Positions 47,067 to 55,407 of a DNA stretch of 64,000 nucleotides are shown here, piece by piece. How positions within the stretch are numbered: the first letter of the stretch is position 1; each line of letters begins with the position of its first letter. This stretch comes from Terriglobus sp. RCC_193. Lineage in GTDB: Bacteria > Acidobacteriota > Terriglobia > Terriglobales > Acidobacteriaceae. The position numbers and the translations under genes are program-made. The stretch is from contig NZ_JBFUPK010000002.1 in assembly GCF_041355105.1 (NCBI RefSeq), positions 1,494,037-1,558,036 on the forward strand. The letters are read 5' to 3'. The notes below the pieces were generated by a model, which ran no database searches, was not told where the DNA came from, and saw nothing but the letters and a program-made list of their open reading frames with translations.

Positions 47067-47830
47067 AGCGGTCGCTTTACTCCATCCCAACTGGATGCAT
47101 CCGGCTGCTATGCCTGTTCGCCATGTTATTTGGCATGTGGGTTGAGAGTACGGTTCGGCCTCTGCGCACCATGCGTGAACGTGCATGCTGGTCGCAGAGG
47201 TGGGCTCGTCGCATCTTGTGTTTTCTTCACTGCACTGTGCAGATGCACGGTGTGTTGCCGCAGCGTGGTTTCATCGCGGCAAATCACATCAGCTACGTGG
47301 ATGTGCTGGTGCTTGCCTCATTGACACCGACAATTTTCGTTGCGAAGGCGGAAGTGCGGCAGTGGCCTCTGATTGGTCTTTTGTGTGAACGCGCAGGCGT
47401 ACTGTTTCTCGATCGCACATCCATACGTGCTGCCGCCGCGGCCAATCGAACCATCGCAGACGTGCTGCGTAGTGGCCAGTCTGTGGTCGTCTTCCCGGAG
47501 GGAACAACATCGGCAGGCGAAACCATACTACCGATGTACGCTGCGCTGTTTCAGTCACCGCTGGACTGCAGAGAGCCGATCATCCCCACATGGATCACTT
47601 ACGGCGACGCTGTGCAGCGTGAACGCATCGCCTACTGGGGCGACATGACTCTCATGCCGCACCTGCTGCAACTGATGCGGCTGCGTTCTATGGACGACGT
47701 ATCGGTGCAGTTCCGCACCACCGGTATTCCCGCGCGGCACCGTACACAAGCCGCGGAGATGTGCCGCGTGGTGTGGCAGCAGATGATGGAAAACGCGTTA
47801 GACCGGCAACAGGAGATTGCGGCGGCGTAG
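47063..47830 (+). CDS. olsA: Lyso-ornithine-lipid O-acyltransferase OlsA-like (PlsC family)
   Basis: Second step of ornithine-lipid synthesis: acylates the hydroxyl of the lyso-lipid. The 255-aa product, starting with GTG, has a membrane helix near 10-28, the catalytic HX4D motif as NHISYVD (about 74), the FPEGTTSAG acyl-acceptor motif (about 143) and a polar tail. Because of the pair with OlsB it is called OlsA rather than a plain 1-acylglycerol-3-phosphate acyltransferase, which is the alternative. Its 3' end overlaps the convergent uridine-kinase gene by 33 nt. Confidence 0.8.
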   Translation: MKRSLYSIPTGCIRLLCLFAMLFGMWVESTVRPLRTMRERACWSQRWARRILCFLHCTVQMHGVLPQRGFIAANHISYVDVLVLASLTPTIFVAKAEVRQWPLIGLLCERAGVLFLDRTSIRAAAAANRTIADVLRSGQSVVVFPEGTTSAGETILPMYAALFQSPLDCREPIIPTWITYGDAVQRERIAYWGDMTLMPHLLQLMRLRSMDDVSVQFRTTGIPARHRTQAAEMCRVVWQQMMENALDRQQEIAAA

Positions 47831-48442
47831 TTCAGCAACGACAACTTCAATCGACCAGTCGAGAGCTTCCGTACCTTTCACGGTCAGATCAGCGCGATCG
47901 CGGCTGGGAAGCACATACTCGTCGGCCATGGGACGCGCGTACGTTTCAAACTGTTCGCGAACGCTTTCTTCCGTGCGCCCACGTTCCCGCGTATCGCGAT
48001 AGATGCGCCGTGTCAGGCAGACATCGTGCGGAGCATCCACGTACACGGTCAGGTCATACAGCGGCGTCAGATTGGTATAGTGCAGCGCCAGAATTCCTTC
48101 CACGATGATGAATGCCTGTGGCTCCAGGCGGTCCGTCACATCCTTCACACGCGAGTGCGTATTGAAGTCGTAGTTGGGACGATCAATGGATCGGTTCTGG
48201 CGAAGCTGTTCGACGTGCTGCACGATCAGGTCGTGCTCCAGCGACTCCGGATGGTCAAAGTTGTAATGATCGCGCTCAGCACGCGACAGATGGGCCAGAT
48301 CGCGATAGTAGAAGTCCAGCGGGAACAACACAGCATCAAGCTGCGCCGTGAGTTCGCGCGCCAGCGTAGTTTTGCCGCTGCCGGAGCATCCACCCACGCC
48401 CAGCACCACTGGCTTTCTTGTGCTGCCGGAAGATTCGGTCAT
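47798..48442 (-). CDS. udk: Uridine kinase
   Basis: Phosphorylates uridine or cytidine with ATP or GTP in pyrimidine salvage. The 214-aa product has the P-loop GGCSGSGKTTLA (about 17-28), the Asp/Tyr-containing DFYYRDLAHLSRAERDHYNFDHPES (about 43-67) and RPNYDFNTH (about 88), then the Walker-B region FIIVEGILAL (about 111), all typical of Udk. It is downstream of the PNP gene with 4-nt overlap (ATGA), so the two form a nucleoside-salvage operon. The stop lies inside the end of the opposite olsA. Confidence 0.92.
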   Translation of the reverse strand: MTESSGSTRKPVVLGVGGCSGSGKTTLARELTAQLDAVLFPLDFYYRDLAHLSRAERDHYNFDHPESLEHDLIVQHVEQLRQNRSIDRPNYDFNTHSRVKDVTDRLEPQAFIIVEGILALHYTNLTPLYDLTVYVDAPHDVCLTRRIYRDTRERGRTEESVREQFETYARPMADEYVLPSRDRADLTVKGTEALDWSIEVVVAELRRRNLLLPV

Positions 48443-49290
48443 GCTGCTGTGACCGCCTTGGGAACAATCGCTGTCAGGAGGGCAGAGAAGCGTTCCGCCG
48501 CGTGCTTTCCATGCTCCATCACTTCACTGTGATCGATGGCTTCGTTGCTGACACCGGCGGCTGCGTTGGTTACCAGCGACAGACCGAGAACTGCCATGCC
48601 CATGTGCCGCGCCACAATCACCTCATGCACCGTGCTCATGCCGACAAGGTCAGCACCCAGCGTGCGGAAGGCGCGAATCTCTGCTGGTGTTTCGTAGCTT
48701 GGCCCCAGCACGGCAAGGTACACGCCGGTCTGCATCGACCATCCGTGTTGCTGCGCTGTCTCCTGCGCCAGTTGCAGCAGTCGCGGTGTGTACGCTGTGG
48801 TCATGTCGAAGAAGCGAAGACCACTGCCCTGGGTCACGGCAAAGCGTGATTCGTTGCGTCCCAGCGCGGCGTTCGTGCCGGTCAGGTTGATGTGATCAGA
48901 GATGCCCACGATTGATCCCGGTGCAAAATCGGCACGGATACCACCGGCAGCGTTCGTCACAATCAGTGTCTCCACACCCATCAGGCCAAGGACGCGCGCG
49001 GGGAAGGTCACCTGGTCCATCCCGTAGCCTTCATAGGCGTGCACACGGCCCTGCATCACGGCCACGGGCACACCGGCGATGGTTCCCAGCACCATGCGAC
49101 CGGAATGGCCTTCCACGGTGGATTGCGGAAAGTGCGGAATCTCCGAGTAGGGGACGGCAACCGCGTCTTCCACGCTGTTGGCAAAATCGCCCAGACCGGA
49201 GCCCAGGATGATGCCAAGTTTCGGACGGTGCTTTGTCTGTGTCAGCAGATGGTCGGCGGCGGAGCGTGCGTGCGTGTAAAGGTCACTCAT
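48439..49290 (-). CDS. punA: Purine nucleoside phosphorylase, trimeric type
   Basis: Splits purine nucleosides with phosphate to base and ribose-1-phosphate. The product is 283 aa from the ATG at 49290 (a TTG nine codons further upstream is possible but has no better ribosome-binding site). Family motifs: GIILGSGLGDFANSVEDA (about 23-40), HSGRMVLGTIAGVPVAVMQGRVHAYEGY (about 60-87), TLIVTNAAGGIRADFAPGSIVGISDHINLTGTNA (about 105-138), GVYLAVLGPSYETPAEIRAFR and ADLVGMSTVHEVIVARHMGM. It is the class I trimeric enzyme for inosine/guanosine, unlike hexameric DeoD. It precedes udk. Confidence 0.92.
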   Translation of the reverse strand: MSDLYTHARSAADHLLTQTKHRPKLGIILGSGLGDFANSVEDAVAVPYSEIPHFPQSTVEGHSGRMVLGTIAGVPVAVMQGRVHAYEGYGMDQVTFPARVLGLMGVETLIVTNAAGGIRADFAPGSIVGISDHINLTGTNAALGRNESRFAVTQGSGLRFFDMTTAYTPRLLQLAQETAQQHGWSMQTGVYLAVLGPSYETPAEIRAFRTLGADLVGMSTVHEVIVARHMGMAVLGLSLVTNAAAGVSNEAIDHSEVMEHGKHAAERFSALLTAIVPKAVTAA

Positions 49291-49455
49291 AGGGAAAACG
49301 GGCAAATCTGCCTTCAACAGTGAATCACAATCCGCGAACCGGACGGGAAATGACCGGATATCGCCCGTTGAACCGTTCCATACATCGCCTTTGATAGACT
49401 TCGGCTCTTATAAAGGAAGACAGAATTTCGCGACACCGAGGGAGACAGTTCCACC

Positions 49456-49908
49456 ATGACAGACGAACTCTACTTTGAAGATTTTCACCTGGGCCAGAAG
49501 TTTGTATCCAAAGGCAGCGTGAAGATCACGGCGCGCGAGATTACAGAGTTCGCTGAGAAGTACGATCCCCAGCCCTTCCATCTGGACGAAGCTGCTGGCA
49601 AGAGCACGTTCTTCAAGGGGCAGGCTGCTTCTGGATGGCTCACTGCCGCCATCGTCATGCGCATGCGTGTGGACACGATCAAAGTTCACGGCGGCATGAT
49701 CGGTGCCGGTGTGGAAGAGATCCGCTGGACAGAACCAGTACGTCCTGGCGATTCGTTGCATACAGAGACGGAAGTCATCGGCCTGCGCGCGTCCAAAAAA
49801 CGCCCGGAACTGGGTCTGGTAACGATCTACACCAACACCTTCAACCAGCGTGGCGAGATTGTAATGAAGAGCACCGTGAAGTTCCTGGCACCCTTGCGGA
49901 ATGCCTGA
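49456..49908 (+). CDS. MaoC-like hydratase/dehydratase
   Basis: Hotdog-fold enzyme for acyl hydration or dehydration (for example (R)-3-hydroxyacyl-ACP/CoA dehydratase). The 150-aa product has the family beginning YFEDFHLGQKFVSKGSVKITAREITEFAEKYDPQPFHLDEAAGKSTFFKGQAASGWLTAAIVMRM. The hydratase-type Asp and His are in KYDPQPFHLD (about 36-45). It has no close operon partner (49 nt to the next gene). The acyl chain is unknown. Confidence 0.85.
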   Translation: MTDELYFEDFHLGQKFVSKGSVKITAREITEFAEKYDPQPFHLDEAAGKSTFFKGQAASGWLTAAIVMRMRVDTIKVHGGMIGAGVEEIRWTEPVRPGDSLHTETEVIGLRASKKRPELGLVTIYTNTFNQRGEIVMKSTVKFLAPLRNA

Positions 49909-49956
49909 TTCGCCGCGATTTAGCCACAGAGCCCGTTTCCTGCTTCGGAGGTCGCT

Positions 49957-50268
49957 ATGAAAACGCTGCGTGGTGCGGAAGCCGATGTTCTGCTGAACAT
50001 AGACGAGACTCTTGTCGATCAGCTTCGGTTGATGGCATCGCAAGGTGACGGCCTGGAGAAGCTCATACAGTTTCTTGCAGACCGGAAGACGCCGAAAGGG
50101 GGAGCCATGATCGCCCTTCGTCGTGCTGGTGTGGCTTCTGCTAACGAAGTGAAAAAGGCTGTCCATTTCCATGCAGCGTATGCCTATCGCCGCGAAGAGG
50201 ATAATGTCTTCGAAGAAAGCGTGGTTCAGGATTTGCAGAAAATCGAGCGCTCTGAAGCTGCTGCCTGA
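49957..50268 (+). CDS. Hypothetical helical protein, 103 aa
   Basis: Unknown; I do not recognise it. The product is 103 aa, without signal or membrane helix. It is helical, with a Leu-rich N-terminus (LLNIDETLVDQLRLMASQGDGLEKLIQFLAD) and a charged C-terminus (YAYRREEDNVFEESVVQDLQKIER) likely to form a coiled coil. GGAGGTCGC lies 6 nt before the ATG. It is 54 nt ahead of the YycJ-like gene. Confidence 0.6.
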   Translation: MKTLRGAEADVLLNIDETLVDQLRLMASQGDGLEKLIQFLADRKTPKGGAMIALRRAGVASANEVKKAVHFHAAYAYRREEDNVFEESVVQDLQKIERSEAAA

Positions 50269-50322
50269 ACCAATCTAGTAACTACCTCGTAATCCACGTA
50301 ACGAACCAGTAAACTAGCATTC

Positions 50323-51369
50323 ATGATGCGGATGACGGTTCTCGCCTCGGGGTCTAAAGGCAACAGTGCCGTGATTGCGTCGTCGCGCACTCGCATCCTG
50401 GTGGACGCTGGCCTTTCCTGCCGCGAGTTGATGCGCCGGATGAAGCTTTCCGGCGAAGACCCCTACGCACTGAGCGCCGTCATCATCACGCACGAACATG
50501 CGGACCACGTCTCCGGCCTTCCGGTTCTTGCTCGTAAGCTAAACATTCCCGTGTACTTCACGGAAGCCACGCATCGCGCCTGGGTGCGTCAGATGACTCC
50601 GCGTACGTCCATGAGCTACAAGCAGTGGCTGGAGAAAACACGTCTGGAAAAGGAAGCGCGACTGGAAGCGCAGGCTTTAGCGCACCAGATTGCTGCCTCA
50701 TCGCAGGATGACCAGCCGGACGAACATTTTTTCGCCTCGGACATCGACGTGGATGCCATTGATGCCACCACGGACCCGGAGGCCGCATTGCAGGCTGCTG
50801 CAGTTGCCGACCTGTGCGAAGACCTGCCGGCGGAAACAAAATTGAGCATTCGTGATAATCCCTCGTATCTGCCTGCGGTGGAGTATTTTGAGGCGGGGAA
50901 ACGCCTCTGCATCGGCGATATTGACGTTCTGCCATTCACCATCCCGCACGATGCTGCGGACCCCTGTGGATTTGTCTTCGAGGGGGAAGGCCTGCGTTTT
51001 GGGTTTGCGACGGATCTCGGTTATGTTCCGCAGAATGTGAAGCTTGCCTTGAAAAAGTGCGACGTTCTTTTGTTGGAATCAAATCACGACCTGGAGATGC
51101 TGCGCGACGGACCGTATCCGTGGAGCGTCAAACAGAGAGTGCTGTCGCGAGTCGGGCATTTGTCGAATGCGGCAGCAGCAGAGTTTCTTACGCGCGATTA
51201 CGACGGGGGTGCCCAGTCGATCATCCTGGCGCACCTTTCGGAGAGCAACAACATGCCGGAACTGGCCCGCCTTGCGGCGGAGCAGGCGCTTGGAAATCAT
51301 CCCAGTCTGCTGGGGAATCGAATTTTGCTTGCAGATCAGGCTGCGCCGATGGAACCTCTGGTTATGTAA
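50323..51369 (+). CDS. YycJ/WalJ-like metallo-beta-lactamase-fold nuclease with a large insertion
   Basis: The MBL-fold relatives of YycJ are exonucleases linked to DNA mismatch repair and cell-wall regulation in Gram-positives. The metal-binding set is kept: THEHADHV (about 56-62), IPHDAADP (about 206), DLGYV (about 228), ESNHDLEML (about 246) and AHLSESNNMPELARLA near the end. At 348 aa it is about 85 residues longer than the usual 260-270; the extra part is at about 90-175 (SYKQWLEKTRLEKEARLEAQALAHQIAASSQDDQPDEHFFASDIDVDAIDATTD), charged and mostly helical, inserted between the metal-binding half and the second domain. Confidence 0.8.
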   Translation: MMRMTVLASGSKGNSAVIASSRTRILVDAGLSCRELMRRMKLSGEDPYALSAVIITHEHADHVSGLPVLARKLNIPVYFTEATHRAWVRQMTPRTSMSYKQWLEKTRLEKEARLEAQALAHQIAASSQDDQPDEHFFASDIDVDAIDATTDPEAALQAAAVADLCEDLPAETKLSIRDNPSYLPAVEYFEAGKRLCIGDIDVLPFTIPHDAADPCGFVFEGEGLRFGFATDLGYVPQNVKLALKKCDVLLLESNHDLEMLRDGPYPWSVKQRVLSRVGHLSNAAAAEFLTRDYDGGAQSIILAHLSESNNMPELARLAAEQALGNHPSLLGNRILLADQAAPMEPLVM

Positions 51370-51439
51370 TGCGTAAGACAAAGTATTGAATCACCACTGG
51401 ATTTCCTTGCGTCTGAACAACTAGAATGGATATGAACCA

Positions 51440-51931
51440 ATGATGAATACCGAACCGAAATCCTACGTGCAAGACCTTCGCACACGCGGATTCGCTGCGT
51501 CCATGCTGGGCAGCGAAGACGGATGCGAAGACCAGGTTGTGGGAGACATCCTCTCCGGGTGGCGGTACGACCTTTCGTCAGTCTCCCCGGAGGTTCGCGG
51601 TGTTTATGAAGATCACCTGCACCAGTGCTGGCACTGCCGCGCTCGTCAGCGTCTTCATCGCACGGTGGACGTAGTTCTGCTCTCTGTCTTTACGCTCTCG
51701 GCGTTCGCGTTTCTGCTGGCGACCATGGTGATCCATCGCGGCCCCTGGGCTCAGGTGACCTTTGCCGAGCTCCACATGCGCCACCTCTCGCTTGCGCTTA
51801 CCACGCAGACCATTGCGGTTGCAGGACTGTTGCTCTCGGTGCTCATGTGGATTCTGGTGGCCATTGCGACACCGGCACCCGGCCTGATCTCGCACACGGT
51901 TCAACAGCGCCGCCGCGAACGCGCCCTCTAA
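51440..51931 (+). CDS. Two-helix membrane protein with zinc-like HX3CX2C motif
   Basis: The 163-aa product has a soluble N-terminal part with HLHQCWHCRARQRLH (about 58-72): the spacing H-x3-C-x2-C is that of zinc-containing anti-sigma factors. Two transmembrane helices follow (about 76-97 and 118-145), and a basic tail (VQQRRRERAL). It is not otherwise recognised. No sigma-factor gene is adjacent, so an anti-sigma role is only a possibility. The next gene, 36 nt later, encodes a rhomboid protease, which could process it. The ATG has no strong ribosome-binding site (ATGAACCA precedes ATG). Confidence 0.6.
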   Translation: MMNTEPKSYVQDLRTRGFAASMLGSEDGCEDQVVGDILSGWRYDLSSVSPEVRGVYEDHLHQCWHCRARQRLHRTVDVVLLSVFTLSAFAFLLATMVIHRGPWAQVTFAELHMRHLSLALTTQTIAVAGLLLSVLMWILVAIATPAPGLISHTVQQRRRERAL

Positions 51932-51967
51932 TCTCTGTTTCTCTAACCCCGCACCGCGAACGCTGCG

Positions 51968-52846
51968 ATGTCTCTCGAATCTTCTCCGGAGTTTGACGCC
52001 TCCCGTTACGGTCCGCCGGCGGAAGACCTTCAGCGCGAGGATGTAGCGCTGCAAAATGCCGCAGCACGTCGTTCCATGGGCAGCCGTATGCCACGTATTC
52101 GGCAGGCGCCAGCGACCTATCTGCTGCTTGGTATCAACATCGTTGTGTATCTCTGGATGGTGCTGCACGGCGTTGATCCCATCTCGCCTGATCCGGATGC
52201 CTTGGTTCACTTCGGCGCAACGTATGCACCGCTGGTCTTCCTGCACCACGAATGGTTTCGCGTGGTCACGGCCATGTTTGTACACGTGGGTGCGCTGCAT
52301 CTGGCCACCAACATGTGGTGCCTGTGGAATCTCGGCGTCATCGGCGAGCCTCTGCTGGGCTTTTTCGGCCTCTGCTCGGTCTACCTGCTGACCGGCATCT
52401 CCGGCAATCTGCTTTCGCTTACCTTCAATGGGCGTGGGGGGGTGGTGGGTGCAGGTGCCTCCGGCGCGGTCTTTGGCGTGGCTGGCATTCTGATCGTGCT
52501 GTTTTCCAATAAGAAGCTGGCAGAACCGCGCCCCGGTTTCCGCGGCATTCCCTTGCAGGATCTCCAGGCCATCCGCCGCTCTGTGATCTCTTTCGCGGCA
52601 CTGAATCTGCTGATCGGGGTGGGGTCCATGTCCGGAGCGCTGATGCACAGCGTCCATCTTGACGACCTGCACATTGACAATCTCGCGCATATCGGCGGAT
52701 TCGTCTTCGGGTTGCTGCTGGGGCTGCCGCTGCTTCCACGGATGACCAGCGGTCGCCAGGCCTATCTCAGCCGCCAGAAGGTCACTTTTGCCGGAGCCCT
52801 GCTTGCGCTGGCCCTCTACGGCTATTTCCTGTCGAACCTGCAATAG
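51968..52846 (+). CDS. Rhomboid family intramembrane serine protease
   Basis: The 292-aa product has a soluble, charged N-terminus (about 1-45) and six transmembrane helices. The catalytic pair is visible: GASGAVFGVAG (Ser about 165, in the GxSG motif) and AHIGGFVFG (His about 240), with the HLATNMWCLWNLG loop (about 108) that carries the conserved Asn/His pattern. Substrates are membrane proteins with a helix-breaking residue near the membrane surface; the preceding membrane protein is a plausible but untested candidate. Confidence 0.88.
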   Translation: MSLESSPEFDASRYGPPAEDLQREDVALQNAAARRSMGSRMPRIRQAPATYLLLGINIVVYLWMVLHGVDPISPDPDALVHFGATYAPLVFLHHEWFRVVTAMFVHVGALHLATNMWCLWNLGVIGEPLLGFFGLCSVYLLTGISGNLLSLTFNGRGGVVGAGASGAVFGVAGILIVLFSNKKLAEPRPGFRGIPLQDLQAIRRSVISFAALNLLIGVGSMSGALMHSVHLDDLHIDNLAHIGGFVFGLLLGLPLLPRMTSGRQAYLSRQKVTFAGALLALALYGYFLSNLQ

Positions 52847-52865
52847 TTACATCTGCGAACCAAGC

Positions 52866-52905
52866 AAGAAGGGGAACGGCGGACCTGCCGTTCCCCCTTC
52901 TTTGC
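52866..52905 (+). terminator. Rho-independent terminator after the rhomboid gene
   Basis: GAAGGGGAACGGC pairs with GCCGTTCCCCCTTC around GGACCT, with an extra C on one side, followed by TTTGCTTTC. It may also serve the convergent HTH gene. Confidence 0.7.
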
Positions 52906-52922
52906 TTTCAAAATAGTTCGAT

Positions 52923-53336
52923 TTAGGTCAGCGCGGTCTGGGCAAACTTCCGCACCATGGCCAGCAGCAGTTTGCGGTCGCCGTCGGTCAGATGTGCACT
53001 GTAGCGCTGAATCTGTGTGAGGAAGCGAATCTCGTCTTCGGTGAGTGCGATGGCAGCCACGTCCCGGCTGACCGGGTCGTCCGCGAAGAACTGGCTCAGC
53101 GGCAGGTCCAGCGCCCCGGCAATCTTCTGCAACGTCTCCAGAGACGGTACGGTGTGGCCGTTTTCCACGCGCGACAGGTAACAGCGTAAGAGTCCTGTCC
53201 GCTTCTCAATATCGCCTTGCGACATGCCCTTCTGCAGGCGGTAGCCGCGAATCGTCGTCCCGATGTTCATCGCCGCGGGGGCCGCCTCTTTTGCCGGAGG
53301 CATTTGTATCGGCATCATGATGTGCATGTCAGCCAT
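52923..53336 (-). CDS. Cro/C1-type HTH transcriptional regulator
   Basis: Regulator of 137 aa from the ATG at 53336 (an ATG at about 53270, inside the frame, is possible). The HTH is TIRGYRLQKGMSQGDIEKRTGLLRCYLSRVENGHTVPSLETLQKIAGALDLPLSQFF (about 28-85 of this product), the XRE pattern with a clear RVENG. A helical C-terminal part (about 85-137: LTEDEIRFLTQIQRYSAHLTDGDRKLLLAMVRKF) may dimerise. No obvious operon partner and target unknown. The start is uncertain because no ribosome-binding site stands out. Confidence 0.75.
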   Translation of the reverse strand: MADMHIMMPIQMPPAKEAAPAAMNIGTTIRGYRLQKGMSQGDIEKRTGLLRCYLSRVENGHTVPSLETLQKIAGALDLPLSQFFADDPVSRDVAAIALTEDEIRFLTQIQRYSAHLTDGDRKLLLAMVRKFAQTALT

Positions 53337-53540
53337 TGACCAAAAGGTAAAGAGGCCCGATAGCGCTGACAAGAACAAAGTTCGTGGTTCGGTGGTTTGG
53401 AACCACCGCGGATTCGTGACAAGAGAGAGACCAGCGTCAAATGCCCCGAAAACGGTGCAAAGACATGGTGAAAACGCAATTTGCGAATGGGCATTCGCTT
53501 ATTGCCAAAAGCCATGATCAATAGTCGGCTTGCACACAGG

Positions 53541-54056
53541 TTACAGCAAATCAACCTTCATGAAGAGCAGCCCGGGCAGGGGATTCGTGTTGTGGCGTTC
53601 TGTTTCCACGAATCCCATCCGGCGATAGAGCATGACCGCATCCGGCATTGCTTCCGCCACGGTATCCAGCAGCAATACGGTGGCGCCCTGAGCACGCGAC
53701 CATGTCATGGCTTCCTGGATGAGTCTTCGTCCCAGCCCTGTGCCGCGCGTGGAAGGCTCCGTCCAGAGCCGTTTCATCTCGCAACTTCCAGGCCGATCCT
53801 TCCGCTGCTTCACTGCAACACAGCCAACGGCTGTTCCTTCCTGAAACGCCAGCAGCAGCACTGCGTCCGGTTCTGCATACTGTAGCGGCAGGGACGCCAT
53901 CTCTTCCTCATATCCCGCGAGGCAGATGTTCACCGGTCCAACTGGGTTGTGAATCAGAAAATCGGCATAATGCCGCAAAAGCAATTGCGCCGCGTGCAGG
54001 TCCTGTGGCCAGCGCGCGGCGCGTATCGTGATCGGGTTTGCGTCGGAGGTGCTCAT
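53541..54056 (-). CDS. GNAT family N-acetyltransferase
   Basis: The 171-aa product shows the GNAT acetyl-CoA site AVGCVAVKQR...CEMKRLWTEPSTRGTGLGRRLIQEAMTWSRAQG (about 75-120), with the RGTGLGRRL motif, and a C-terminal LYRRMGFVETERHNTNPLPG typical of small-molecule acetyltransferases. The start ATG (54056) overlaps the fabG stop by 4 nt, so it is co-transcribed behind fabG. Substrate unknown. Confidence 0.8.
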   Translation of the reverse strand: MSTSDANPITIRAARWPQDLHAAQLLLRHYADFLIHNPVGPVNICLAGYEEEMASLPLQYAEPDAVLLLAFQEGTAVGCVAVKQRKDRPGSCEMKRLWTEPSTRGTGLGRRLIQEAMTWSRAQGATVLLLDTVAEAMPDAVMLYRRMGFVETERHNTNPLPGLLFMKVDLL

Positions 54057-54802
54057 CCCATGTACAGGCCACCGTTCACATCCAGCGTGTGTCCGGTGAT
54101 GTATCCAGCTTCTTCGCTGGCGAGAAAACGCACTGCTGCGGCAATATCGGCTACCGTCCCGGCACGTCCCAGCGGAACTGCGCCCAGCATGGCGTTCTTC
54201 TGGTCTTCCGTCAGCACGTGTGTCATGTCCGTTTCAATGAAGCCCGGAGCGACGGCGTTGACGGTGATATTGCGGCTGGCAAATTCGCGCGCCATGGACT
54301 TTGTGAGTCCGATCAGACCGGCCTTTGACGCGGCGTAGTTCGCCTGTCCGGGTGCACCCAGTTCGCCGTTGACGCTGGAGATGTTGATGATGCGGCCCCA
54401 GCGCGCCTTCATCATGGGCTGCAGCAGGGCCTGTGTCAGCAGGAATGCGCCCTTCAAGTTAGTGTCCAGCACATCGTCCCAGTCGCTGGTCTTCATGCGC
54501 AGCATCAGCGTGTCGCGCGTGACGCCGGCGTTGTTCACCAGGATGTGGACTGCGCTGAGCTTCGCGACAATGTCCTTCGCCGTGGCCTTGATCGCCTCTT
54601 CGTTGTTCACGTCCAGCACAAAACTTTCGGCCTTGCCGCCTGCGGCTTCAATCTCGGCCTTCACTTCGGCCAGCCTGGCTTCATTGCGAGCGGCCAGCGC
54701 AACTGTGGCTCCGGCCTTCGCCAGTTCCAGGGCAATGGCCTTGCCAATCCCCTGCGATGCTCCCGTTACCAGCGCGACGCGCCCTTCCAGACTTGCTGCC
54801 AT
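54053..54802 (-). CDS. fabG: 3-oxoacyl-ACP reductase FabG
   Basis: NADPH-dependent reductase of the fatty-acid elongation cycle, short-chain dehydrogenase fold. The 249 aa have TGASQGIGKAIALELAKAGATV (12-33), NNAGVTRDTLMLRMK (about 89-103), and the catalytic Ser-Tyr-Lys as ISSVNGELGAPGQANYAASKAG (Tyr about 153, Lys about 157). The C-terminal GGLYMG is the expected end. It is followed by the GNAT gene with 4-nt overlap. The neighbouring gmhB-like gene (54850) is 47 nt upstream in the same direction. Confidence 0.92.
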   Translation of the reverse strand: MAASLEGRVALVTGASQGIGKAIALELAKAGATVALAARNEARLAEVKAEIEAAGGKAESFVLDVNNEEAIKATAKDIVAKLSAVHILVNNAGVTRDTLMLRMKTSDWDDVLDTNLKGAFLLTQALLQPMMKARWGRIINISSVNGELGAPGQANYAASKAGLIGLTKSMAREFASRNITVNAVAPGFIETDMTHVLTEDQKNAMLGAVPLGRAGTVADIAAAVRFLASEEAGYITGHTLDVNGGLYMG

Positions 54803-54849
54803 GCTCGTTCTTCCAACCTCAACTTTCAGGTGCGATTATACGAAGTTGC

Positions 54850-55407
54850 TCATGCGGACAGAGTTTGCATCGTGGCTTCCACCTCGGCAAGCGAGTCGAT
54901 CTTTCGATACGAACCTGCGCATGGTGTGGCCTCGGTATTCCCGAATAGAAACAGATGCGGAATGCCAGCTGCCGTACCGGCTGCAATGTCCGTGCAGCGG
55001 TCGCCCACCAGTACAGAGCGGCTGATGTCCAGTCCATGTTCTTCCGCCGCGCGCAGAATCATGCCCGGTGCTGGCTTGCGGCAATCGGTGTCGAGCTTGT
55101 ATTGGCCCACACCGTGTTCGGGATGAAATGGCGAGAAATAGATGGCATCCAGACACGCATCATGCGGAGCCAGTTCGGCGCGGATATGTTCCATCAGTAC
55201 ATGGAAATCCGCTTCGGTATACATGCCGCGGCCAATACCCGCCTGGTTCGTGATCACGATGGTGGCGAACCCCAGCGCATGTGCGGTTTGCAGCAGCGGG
55301 ATGATGCCCGGCACAATGTGGCAATCCTCAGGTTTCCAAAGATAATGAACTTCCTCGTTGATCACGCCATCGCGATCCAGAAACAGTGCAGGCCGCAAAT
55401 TTTTCAT
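54850..55407 (-). CDS. gmhB: D,D-heptose 1,7-bisphosphate phosphatase-like HAD phosphatase (GmhB)
   Basis: HAD-IIIA phosphatase. The 185-aa product has the nucleophile/acid-base pair LFLDRDGVINEE (Asp 10, Asp 12), TNQAGIGRGMYTE (about 53-66), RKPAPGMILRAA with the catalytic Lys, and VLVGDRCTDIAAG (about 133). The GmhB zinc loop (C-x-H in front and C-x-C behind) is degraded: SPFHPE...TDCRKP keeps only one Cys. The name therefore rests on fold and size; histidinol-phosphatase or another HAD-IIIA role is possible. It is overlapped by 4 nt (ATGA) by the tiny rmlB remnant upstream. Confidence 0.7.
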   Translation of the reverse strand: MKNLRPALFLDRDGVINEEVHYLWKPEDCHIVPGIIPLLQTAHALGFATIVITNQAGIGRGMYTEADFHVLMEHIRAELAPHDACLDAIYFSPFHPEHGVGQYKLDTDCRKPAPGMILRAAEEHGLDISRSVLVGDRCTDIAAGTAAGIPHLFLFGNTEATPCAGSYRKIDSLAEVEATMQTLSA

